Part shown: piece by piece, positions 1-7,559 of the stretch
Numbering within the stretch: the first letter of the stretch is position 1
Layout of the letters: each line of letters begins with the position of its first letter
Notes under the pieces: model-generated
Told to the model about the DNA's origin: nothing
The model's input: the letters and a program-made list of their open reading frames with translations, nothing else
Database searches by the model: none
Position numbers and translations under genes: made by a program
Origin: CAYYHA01 sp964471535
Lineage (GTDB): Bacteria > Myxococcota > Myxococcia > SLRQ01
Direction of reading: 5' to 3'
Length of the DNA: 7,559 bases
NCBI GenBank assembly: GCA_964471535.1
Contig: CAYYHA010000211.1
Coordinates: forward strand, 1-7,559

Positions 1-9
1 TCACCTCTC
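1..9 (-). promoter_or_regulatory. Shine-Dalgarno site for a next gene beyond the left edge
   Basis: Read on the minus strand, the last bases of the window are GAGAGGTGA, close to the GGAGGTGA site that starts the methyltransferase gene upstream in this operon. It lies about 50 bases after the stop codon of the phosphatase/radical SAM gene, so a further operon gene probably starts just outside the window. A 17-codon open frame beginning with ATG at 51-53 also runs off the edge, but it has no convincing ribosome site and is less likely to be the start. Confidence 0.45.
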
Positions 10-60
10 GCTCGCCCCCCATCATCATGCCATCTGTTCAGGGGGTTACGCATGAGGTTC

Positions 61-1845
61 TCAGGCATGGCCGTTCTCGGGGTGGTCCCAGCACCGCACG
101 CGCTCGTAGAGCGTCCGCATGATCCGGCAATGTTGGGAATCGTGGTGCTTCAGATCGCCGTGGTCGTGCCAGGCTACGACTTCACAGCCCATCTCGCAGG
201 CGTCCAGGAGGGAGCAGTCTTTGCAAGCTTCGTTGCCCGAAGCAGCGAGACGTTTCTCGAACGGCCGCTTCTTCTTCCGCCAGAGGAGCGAGGAATGGAG
301 CTGCTCCCGAAGGGGCCTTTCACCGAGGGTGTGGAATCCGGCCATCAAATCTGGCGAGGCCACGTAGCGGCAGCAAGGGACGACGTGACCCGATGGGAGG
401 AGCGTGATCGTGCTGGCGGCATAATTGCAGACGAAGGGAGGGCGAGTCGGATCGTCCCCGCCTTCCCTCCGATGGGTGAGAAGGCTCCCAAGCCACAGGT
501 CGAAAGGACGCCCGGCCGCGATCCATGCGTCGAGGATTCGGGAGTAAACGAGCCCCTCGGCATCCGCCGAAAGCCGCAGACAGGGATTCCTCCCCTTGCC
601 GATGGGAGCGACCGGGAACAACCGCCACCCCTGGACGCACCAATCTGTAAGGAGCTTGAAGGTATCCGTCATCGCAGCAACGTTTTTGGCGGTCAGGGTG
701 GTTTGGACGACCACCCGGAAGCCGCTACGGCGGAGATCCCGGATTGCCCGCTCAACCTTCTCGGCGGAGCCTGTCCGACCGCGGATGGCATCGTGGACGC
801 CTGCACCGTCGAAGCTGACGAAGAAGATGGTCTCCTGGGGGCGGAAGCAAGCGAGGACGGTGGGCGCAAGATGCCCACCGTTGGTCTCGACGCCGGTCAC
901 GATCATACCGGCGGCCCGGATGGCATCGAGGATCGTCCCGAGGTCGGAGCGCAGGAAGGGCTCTCCCCCGGTCAGGTGGACTTTCTCGATCCCGGCAGCG
1001 GCAGCCTGTCGGACGGCATCCAGGGCAGCTGGAGTATCCATCTCGCCCGATGGAAGAGAGGAACCACGCAGGTAACAGTGGTGACAAGCGAGGTCGCATC
1101 GAGCGGTCACAAGCCACCACAGGGTCGTGGGACGGAAAGGCTCTGGCTCGCGCCAGTTCGCGTACCCGATCTTCCGAAGCTCGCCCCCGACAACGGCCAG
1201 CAGCACAGAGCCATCCCACGCCAGCGCCACACCGTCGAGGAAATCGGGCCAGTGATGATCCGCATTCCGCTCCCCGGCGATCAGCGCCAGGAGGGGCGCC
1301 AGGATGATATCGTGGGTGATCATCAGGTGAACCTCTCCAGGTCGGGGGAGGACCGCCCTCGCCAGTGCGAGCAGGTCGGCGCAGCCGGCGTCTGCCGGGC
1401 GCATCCCTTCTGGCGTGGTATCAGGGTTTAGGAATCGGTTTACAAGCTCCTTCAAGGGCATAGCGTGGAACGCCCGACTGGCCAGATCCGCGTCCTCGAT
1501 GAAAGGGCCAGGGTCGCCGAGAAGGCGATCCGTCGATGGCTCAGCATCCTGCCCCGCCCCAGCCGAAACCAGACGGGCGGTCTCTGTGCAGCGTGGCAAC
1601 GGTGACGAGGTCACCCCCGCTAGCCGACCTCGAAGCCTTTTGCCGAGATCGAATGCCTGTCGCCGTCCATGCGGGGTCAGCGAAACATCGTTGCCGAAGG
1701 TGCCATGCTGGAAGTGCTCGCGCTCGGCGTGTCTCACCACGAGCGTCCAGCCTCGCCGGCTGCCGAGGAGAGCAAGCGTCCGTCGCAGGGACTCGGGCAG
1801 GGAATCAACCACGTCGTCGAGAGAGTATCGTTCAGGGTGGGTCAT
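61..1845 (-). CDS. Histidine phosphatase - radical SAM/SPASM fusion protein
   Basis: This 594-residue protein joins two enzymes. Residues about 33-225 form a histidine phosphatase domain: the phospho-accepting motif is VVRHAE (R38, H39), the second conserved arginine lies in SSPLPR (R85), and the distal catalytic histidine is H178 in MITHD. Residues about 241-430 form a radical SAM domain with the 4Fe-4S motif C250-x3-C254-x2-C257 and the SAM-contacting GGEP at 293-296. The C-terminus is a complete SPASM domain: C473-x12-G486-x4-C491, then C541-x2-C544-x5-C550-x3-C554, then C573, the pattern that binds two auxiliary clusters in peptide-modifying enzymes such as AlbA, PqqE and anSME. The ATG overlaps the methyltransferase stop as ATGA, with GAGGGG at 1853-1858 as ribosome site. 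No signal peptide or membrane segment is visible, so it is probably cytosolic. Inference: it dephosphorylates one intermediate and performs a radical modification on the same or a related substrate. The domains are clear; the substrate is unknown. Confidence 0.93.
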   Translation of the reverse strand: MTHPERYSLDDVVDSLPESLRRTLALLGSRRGWTLVVRHAEREHFQHGTFGNDVSLTPHGRRQAFDLGKRLRGRLAGVTSSPLPRCTETARLVSAGAGQDAEPSTDRLLGDPGPFIEDADLASRAFHAMPLKELVNRFLNPDTTPEGMRPADAGCADLLALARAVLPRPGEVHLMITHDIILAPLLALIAGERNADHHWPDFLDGVALAWDGSVLLAVVGGELRKIGYANWREPEPFRPTTLWWLVTARCDLACHHCYLRGSSLPSGEMDTPAALDAVRQAAAAGIEKVHLTGGEPFLRSDLGTILDAIRAAGMIVTGVETNGGHLAPTVLACFRPQETIFFVSFDGAGVHDAIRGRTGSAEKVERAIRDLRRSGFRVVVQTTLTAKNVAAMTDTFKLLTDWCVQGWRLFPVAPIGKGRNPCLRLSADAEGLVYSRILDAWIAAGRPFDLWLGSLLTHRREGGDDPTRPPFVCNYAASTITLLPSGHVVPCCRYVASPDLMAGFHTLGERPLREQLHSSLLWRKKKRPFEKRLAASGNEACKDCSLLDACEMGCEVVAWHDHGDLKHHDSQHCRIMRTLYERVRCWDHPENGHA

Positions 1846-3505
1846 CGCGCTACCCCTCGCAGGACGGTCGGCAACGTGTCGAGCCGACGAAGCTCCTGAA
1901 GGTCGAACCCCGTGGCGTCAAGCATGGCGCGGTACTCGTCGAGGGTGCGTTCGCTCCCCCCCGTGTTCACGAGCAGGTGCAAGGTGCAGAGACTCCCGTT
2001 GAAATCACCCGGTTCGAGGAGCATCTCAACCACGAACAGCACGCCCCCGGTGTCCAGAGCCGCCCTTGCGTGGTGCAGGATACGAAGGCATCGGTCGTCG
2101 TCCCAGTCGTGAAGGACGCGAGCCAGGAGAACCGCGTCGCCTCGGACTGGCCACGGCGCAAACAAGTCCCCTGCAACTGCGCGGAATCGCGGGAGAAGTT
2201 CGGTGGGCAGAGCCACTTGTCTGAGCACCTCGGGGCGATCCATGAGGACGACGCGCAGCGATGGGTGGGCGCGGAGGAGAAAGCCCGCTACGATCCCCGT
2301 GCCACCACCCGCGTCGATGAGCGTCTTCTCTCCCTCCAGGTTGATCGCCTCGCCGATCCGGGAATAGTCGTGGAGGGCATACGAGGAGAGCATCCGGTGA
2401 AAGCGCTCAACACGCTCGGCGTCGTCGGCGACCACCTGGAACAGATCCCTCCCCGCCAGCCGGTCACCAGCGAGGATATGCAGAAGGTCTCGCCAAGGGG
2501 CGACCATGTGGCGGGCGTACTCGATGGCGGCGGAATGGAGCGACATCGGATGTCTTTGATCGAGCAAGGCTCCTTTCTCCGTAGCATTCCATGTATCGCC
2601 TTCCTCGGTGACGAGGCCCATTTCTCCCATTGCCCGTAGCAGCATTTGGGCGCTTCTCAGCGTGAGCCCGGCGCGGTGCGCGATCTGCTCGGTCGATTCG
2701 GGAAGCATCCCGACGATGTCCAACTCGGCTGCGGCTACGGCAGTGTAGGTCCTCCAGAAACCCACGAGGTCGCTCGACAACGAGGCGAACTCGCTCCTGA
2801 GCGCGGGGCGTAACTCGACGACTCGCGTGCCCGACGTGTCGATGACCTCGAGTCCGCCATCGAAGCGCTCGACTCTGGCTTGGCCGTTGTAGAACGGCTC
2901 GACACCCGCGAAGCGCCGCTGGTACGCGGGCCGGCCGCTGGTGTCCACGTGGGTCCAACCGTTGTCGTCGCGGGCTCTCGCGAAGCCCTTGTGGAACACG
3001 TCGAGGTCTAGGAACCAGACGCCGTGGATCAGCGCCCCGCACAGGTCGATGTGGGTCGAGCGCCCATCCTTCCCCTGCACGACGGCAACCCCGTCCCGGT
3101 AGTCGCCTGCATATTTCCAGCGTGCTTCATAGGCTGGCTCACCATCGGACGTGATATGGAAGTAAGCCCCGCCGGGTTGGCGGACGGCACAGCGTCCTCC
3201 CTGGAAGTTTCCGCACCATTCGTAGCGCTCTCGGTAGAGATCCGTTCCGTCGGTGCGGATGTGGTGCCAGCCGTCCGGCGACACCACGGCGGCCAGTCCC
3301 TCATAGAAGCCGAACGTCTTGACGAACCGCCGGCCATAGGCCGGCGATCCATCGACTCGAATGTGCCAGGCCTCCTTGCCCCGGCGAACAGCCGCAAGTC
3401 CCGGAGCGTGAAACTTGAGCACCTGGTCGAAGCGGTCGGCATAGAGGGGCACACCGCCGCGAATATGGTGCGTGCCGGAGGGCGCCACCGCGATATCCTG
3501 CCACA

Positions 3506-3509
<4 letters not shown>
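1842..3509 (-). CDS. WG-like repeat domain - class I O-methyltransferase fusion
   Basis: The protein has 555 residues from the chosen start. Residues about 14-225 hold six units of 34-36 residues, each opening with a H-I/V dipeptide (H15, H49, H83, H118, H153, H187) followed by patterns like DGxPAYxxRF and FYxGLAxV; this resembles the WG/KWG repeat family, usually seen as a binding scaffold. Residues about 238-300 look like the winged-helix dimerisation domain of small-molecule O-methyltransferases. Residues about 390-555 are the catalytic domain: SAM-binding DAGGGTG (399-405), acidic motif MDRPEV (423-428), GDLF (447-450) and the LHDWDDD segment whose H467 matches the general base of the caffeate/acetylserotonin (Methyltransf_2) family. 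An ATG further upstream would add 57 residues lying over the radical SAM gene. I chose 3509 because GGAGGTGA sits seven bases upstream and the start overlaps the previous stop as ATGA; the adjacent ATG at 3504-3506 is also possible. It probably methylates a hydroxyl on the pathway product, with the repeats holding substrate or partner; that role is inferred. Confidence 0.92.
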
Positions 3510-5856
<2,347 letters not shown>

Positions 5857-5860
<4 letters not shown>

Positions 5861-6516
5861 AGCGCGGCCTCCGTGTGGTGCTGGACACGCAGCTCTGTCC
5901 GGGAGTCCTCGATCAGGCGGCCGAGGCCCTCGTCTATCGCGGTGCGTGGCGTCCAATCGAGCACCTCGCGTGTATGCGCCAGGTTTCCGTAGAAGTGGGA
6001 CACGTCGAAGGATCGTGGTCGAGCCTCTTCGATCGCGAATCTCGTGTCAGCGAGACCCACCGCGAATTCCGCGAGCTGCCTGAGACTGGTCGGATGGGCC
6101 GTGGGGAGATGGATCGGGGGCGGCGCGGGCTCTCCTACCGCCAGAAGGTCGATGAGGGCGACGATTCCAGCGGCGTTGTCGTCGATGTGCGTGAAGTCGA
6201 AGGTATACTCGTGGCCGTCTACGCGAAGTGCGGTCTCCAGGACGGCGGCATGGGCAAAGGCCGGTACCACACGGTCCATGTAGTCGCACGTGCTTCCGTA
6301 GATGTTGGACAGCCTGACGATCGCGACCCTCAACCCGTTGCGTCGAGCGACTTCCACGATTCGCTCTCCTTCGACCTTTGAACGCCCATAGACGTCGACG
6401 GGGAGAAGCGGTGCTTCCTCGATGGCGGGCAGCGATTCAGGATGACCGTAGACCTCGCGGCTGCTGGCGAAGACGAGCCACGGAGGGCGCGCGTAGTCCA
6501 TGGTTCGGTAGCTCAT
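5857..6516 (-). pseudogene. NAD-dependent epimerase/dehydratase, N-terminally truncated
   Basis: The readable product, about 219 residues from ATG 6514-6516, is the C-terminal two thirds of an extended short-chain dehydrogenase of the nucleotide-sugar epimerase type. The active-site serine region is VFASSREVYG (15-24), the catalytic pair is YGRSK (Y43, K47), and the usual downstream features follow: VRLSNIYG (67-74), a FDFTHIDD segment around residue 110, and a C-terminal SHFYGNLAHTREVLDWTP (starting near 171). Family members normally run to about 310-330 residues and begin with a glycine-rich NAD-binding motif. That motif and roughly 90-100 residues are absent, and none of the three minus frames upstream carries them. 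The GGAGG at 6517-6521 directly abuts the first ATG and is 15 bases from a second at 6499-6501, so translation is doubtful. The end overlaps the glycosyltransferase start as GTGA, showing it once belonged to the operon and probably supplied a sugar. I judge it inactive as an oxidoreductase, though it may still be translated. Confidence 0.8.
5868..5872 (-). promoter_or_regulatory. Ribosome binding site of the glycosyltransferase/radical SAM gene
   Basis: GGAGG on the minus strand with a seven-base spacer to GTG at 5858-5860. It supports the GTG start, after which the protein opens with the KVLQVIHGYP strand typical of GT4 enzymes. Confidence 0.8.
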
Positions 6517-6532
6517 CCTCCAACGAGACGCT

Positions 6533-6564
6533 GTCGCCCCAGCCCTACGTGGCGCCGGGGCGAC
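6533..6564. repeat. 8-bp inverted repeat, GC-rich hairpin
   Basis: GTCGCCCC at 6533-6540 and GGGGCGAC at 6557-6564 are perfect inverted copies around a 16-base loop. The repeat sits in the 64-base gap between the small repeat-protein gene and the epimerase remnant. No run of T follows on the minus strand, so it is not a standard intrinsic terminator. It could weaken read-through, protect the transcript end, or be a scar of the rearrangement that removed the epimerase N-terminus. Confidence 0.5.
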
Positions 6565-6580
6565 GAACGTCAGGACAGGG

Positions 6581-6832
6581 TCACTCGACCTTGCTCGAGG
6601 ACGCGTTGGAGGAAGAACCCGAGTGGCTTCTCCCACCCCGTGACCGCTCGCAGGCGTCGTTGTTGGGGTTGAGCTGGTTCGCGTGGTTGTCGAGCGCCGC
6701 CTTGGCATGAGCCGCGAGAGACTTCGCCTTTTCCGCGGACACACCACGCGCCCGATAGTACGCAGGATGCGTTGGGTTGAGCTGGTTGGCGCGGTTGTCT
6801 CGCGCCGCCTTGGAGGGTGAACGTTTTGGCAT
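6581..6832 (-). CDS. Small polar protein with two DNxANQLNP repeats
   Basis: The product is 83 residues, highly polar and basic, with no signal peptide or membrane segment. Residues 8-30 and 44-66 are two 23-residue repeats identical at 15 positions, with consensus KAAxDNxANQLNPxxxAxxRxRG; a lysine/alanine-rich linker separates them. The tail after residue 66 is serine-rich (GSSSNASSS). The start is set by AGGAG at 6841-6845, eight bases from the ATG; an in-frame ATG 13 codons upstream lacks such a site. I recall similar ANQ(L/M)NP-type repeats in small uncharacterised bacterial and phage proteins, but cannot check this and know no function. It is the first gene after the promoter, ahead of enzymes of kinds that often act on peptides, so a substrate or carrier role is possible. 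One cysteine (C61) and two tyrosines (Y25, Y26) lie at equivalent repeat positions. The alternative is a passenger gene moved in by rearrangement. Confidence 0.75.
   Translation of the reverse strand: MPKRSPSKAARDNRANQLNPTHPAYYRARGVSAEKAKSLAAHAKAALDNHANQLNPNNDACERSRGGRSHSGSSSNASSSKVE
6635..6703 (-). repeat. Second coding repeat of the small protein
   Basis: This stretch encodes residues 44-66 (KAALDNHANQLNP onward). At DNA level the segment around 6661-6704 closely matches 6771-6813, so the repeat is a recent or conserved duplication. It differs from the first copy in having NND-A-C-E where the first has THP-A-Y-Y. Confidence 0.8.
6743..6811 (-). repeat. First coding repeat of the small protein
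   Basis: This stretch encodes residues 8-30 (KAARDNRANQLNP onward, ending in RARG). It pairs with the copy at 6635-6703, 36 codons downstream, with 15 of 23 residues identical. Confidence 0.8.
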
Positions 6833-6840
6833 GAGATATG

Positions 6841-6845
6841 CTCCT
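6841..6845 (-). promoter_or_regulatory. Ribosome binding site of the small repeat protein
   Basis: AGGAG on the minus strand, eight bases before the ATG at 6830-6832. It decides between this start and the in-frame ATG at 6869-6871. Confidence 0.8.
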
Positions 6846-7039
6846 ACTTCTTCGCCGGCCCGGACCGTCATCCCCTCCGCGGGTCTCGGAGGTCACCTGG
6901 AGCGAGGCATGCGCTATCGCGCAGATGCAGTCTTGGTCGGCGGTTTCGGGTCGCTCTCTAGCCCTGGGACGTCCTCACCGAGAGAAAACTCCCGTCACCC
7001 TCGACCCGACCAAGGGTGCAAAGAGGGGTATCAGGGTAT
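6846..7039 (-). promoter_or_regulatory. Long structured mRNA leader
   Basis: About 205 bases separate the predicted transcription start from the small gene. They contain nested or overlapping inverted repeats: a 9-bp pair (6932-6940 with 7006-7014), a 7-bp pair (6947-6953 with 7002-7008), an imperfect hairpin at 6907-6928 with core TGCGC-GATA-GCGCA, and a 6-bp hairpin at 6874-6892 (CCTCCG, seven-base loop, CGGAGG) about 30 bases before the ribosome site. The 9- and 7-bp arms share three bases, so they either stack with a bulge or act as alternative pairings. I recognise no known riboswitch class. A regulatory leader is plausible, but GC-rich DNA readily yields chance stems of this size. Confidence 0.45.
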
Positions 7040-7041
7040 CA
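7026..7041. repeat. Tandem octamer at the predicted transcription start
   Basis: GGGTATCA occurs twice head to tail on the plus strand (TGATACCC twice on the minus strand). The first copy in the direction of transcription begins four bases after the -10 box and spans the expected +1. This is a usual place for a repressor operator, but the repeat could equally be slippage or a scar. Confidence 0.6.
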
Positions 7042-7044
7042 GTA

Positions 7045-7073
7045 ATTATAGTCCCCAGCAACTCGGCTGTCAA
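7045..7073 (-). promoter_or_regulatory. Consensus sigma70-type promoter
   Basis: On the minus strand TTGACA (7068-7073) and TATAAT (7045-7050) are both perfect -35 and -10 hexamers, separated by exactly 17 bases. Transcription should start near 7038-7039 and run into the small repeat-protein gene and, if there is no termination, the whole operon. The AT-rich -10 stands out from the GC-rich surroundings. The -35 overlaps the last codon region of the DUF4338 remnant. Confidence 0.85.
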
Positions 7074-7290
7074 GATCGTGTTGTTTGCGCCTCAGGGCCC
7101 CGGTAAAGCACGCAGATCGAGTTGGCGGCGCGGTAGCAGGTGCCGCGAAGGCGCGACATCTCCACGAAGGTCTCGGCCGGCACCAGTGGATGACCGTAGA
7201 CCTGCCTCCACGCCTCGCTCAGGGGCCGCAGGCCGGCCGCCAACACCCGGAAGGCCAGGTGGGCACGCTCCGTGCCGATGGCACGAGAAC
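7070..7290 (-). pseudogene. Remnant of a DUF4338 (DruA-like) gene
   Basis: The minus frame at about 7121-7264 reads HLAFRVLAAGLRPLSEAW, then VYGHPLVPAETFVE and RLRGTCYRAAN. This matches my memory of the DUF4338 core, in which an LxxDWxxRYGYxPVLxETFVD stretch is followed by RFRGTCYRAAN. Just upstream the homology seems to continue in another frame as VLVPSARSVP (7261-7290), like the family's FLILPWVRVP, which indicates a frameshift. After CYRAAN the expected W and glycine-rich loop are lost, and the frame stops at 7070-7072. DUF4338 proteins include DruA of the Druantia phage-defence system and relatives found in mobile regions. Only about 60 residues survive, so this is debris with no activity. 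The family call rests on recalled motifs, not on a search. Confidence 0.65.
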
Positions 7291-7429
7291 ACCCGGTGGG
7301 CTGTCCATTGGGGGGCTCTCGCCGGTAAGCCCCTCGAGCATTGCAGCGAAGGAACGCCGGCCTTGGGACACCGGTCACGCACCCCTTCGCAGGCCGGATA
7401 TCACGGTGACGCTTCCGTCGAGGGGGAGT

Positions 7430-7558
7430 CTACCGGGCGAGATCCTCGACGAACTTCGTGAACTGGGACAGCGATTCGGCGTCGAGGAGTTGCTCTCCGG
7501 CCTGGAGGAGCTTCTCGGGGGAGTCGAGACGTGCCAGGGCACGTTCGAGCCGTTTCGT
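7430..7558 (-). CDS. C-terminal 42 codons of an unidentified gene (partial)
   Basis: An open minus frame enters from the right edge and ends at TAG 7430-7432. It encodes a charged, helix-like tail with RLERALARLDSPEKLL and FTKFVEDLAR, leucines at regular spacing and GC-rich third positions. It loosely recalls the helical C-terminal tails of DUF4351/Rpn-type proteins, but this is only an impression. The opposite strand is also open here and reads a similar leucine/glutamate-rich peptide (GEILDELRELGQRFG), so the strand choice is uncertain. Nothing recognisable lies between this stop and the DUF4338 remnant (7291-7429). Confidence 0.35.
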   Translation of the reverse strand, partial: TKRLERALARLDSPEKLLQAGEQLLDAESLSQFTKFVEDLAR

Positions 7559-7559
7559 G

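Noticed and set aside
1..53. Minus-strand ATG at 51-53 opening a frame to the left edge
   Set aside because: Only 17 codons are visible, the upstream sequence gives no good ribosome site, and a much better site at 1-9 points to a start outside the window.
52..1431. Long plus-strand open frame of about 459 codons
   Set aside because: It is antisense to the phosphatase/radical SAM gene. The translation is rich in P, G, R and E with no family motif, and there is no credible ribosome site.
1536..2639. Plus-strand open frame of about 367 codons
   Set aside because: It mirrors the methyltransferase and the start of the phosphatase gene on the other strand and has no domain signature.
6517..6747. 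Extension of the epimerase frame upstream to ATG 6745-6747
   Set aside because: The added residues are arginine/threonine/proline-rich, lack the NAD-binding glycine motif and overlap the small repeat-protein gene, so they look like an out-of-frame reading of that gene.
6635..6811. Possible CRISPR or tandem-repeat array
   Set aside because: There are only two copies, they are in coding frame, diverge at codon level, and are explained as protein repeats.
7070..7290. Active Druantia-type defence gene
   Set aside because: Only a short core of DUF4338 survives with a frameshift and lost flanks, and no other Druantia component is visible.
6838..7461. Plus-strand open frame of about 207 codons over the control region
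   Set aside because: It runs antisense across the promoter and the DUF4338 remnant, with an arginine/proline/serine-rich translation typical of non-coding GC-rich DNA.

Overview
The window comes from a GC-rich bacterium. Every convincing gene reads on the minus strand, so transcription runs from the high-numbered end towards position 1. Clean Shine-Dalgarno sites (GGAGG, GGAGGTGA) and a consensus sigma70-type promoter show ordinary bacterial signals. The phylum cannot be fixed from the sequence.

Positions 1-5860 hold the core: three long genes joined by 4-base stop/start overlaps (GTGA or ATGA), each encoding a fusion of two unrelated domains. In order of transcription they are (1) a GT4-type glycosyltransferase fused to a radical SAM domain with a shortened auxiliary-cluster region, 3506-5860; (2) a repeat domain of six ~35-residue WG-like units fused to a caffeate/acetylserotonin-type O-methyltransferase, 1842-3509; (3) a histidine phosphatase fused to a radical SAM enzyme with a complete seven-cysteine SPASM domain, 61-1845. 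A good Shine-Dalgarno site at 1-9 suggests the operon continues past the left edge. Together they read as a tailoring cassette for a natural product, modified peptide or glycan: sugar transfer, two radical reactions, methylation and dephosphorylation. The product is unknown, and no transporter, peptidase or recognition-element gene is visible here.

Positions 5857-6832 hold the head of the operon as it now stands. An NAD-dependent epimerase/dehydratase overlaps the glycosyltransferase gene in the same coupled way but lacks its N-terminal nucleotide-binding third. Upstream of it is an intact 83-residue polar protein with two 23-residue repeats built on DNxANQLNP. It has its own good ribosome site and could be a substrate of the enzymes, or an unrelated gene brought in by the event that beheaded the epimerase.

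Positions 6833-7559 hold the control region and genomic debris: a TTGACA-17-TATAAT promoter, a tandem octamer at the expected transcription start, and a ~205-base leader with several inverted repeats. Further upstream are a frameshifted remnant of a DUF4338 (DruA-like) gene whose edge carries the -35 box, and what may be the last 42 codons of another minus-strand gene. The picture is a coupled biosynthetic operon whose 5' end was rearranged, leaving it downstream of a strong promoter.
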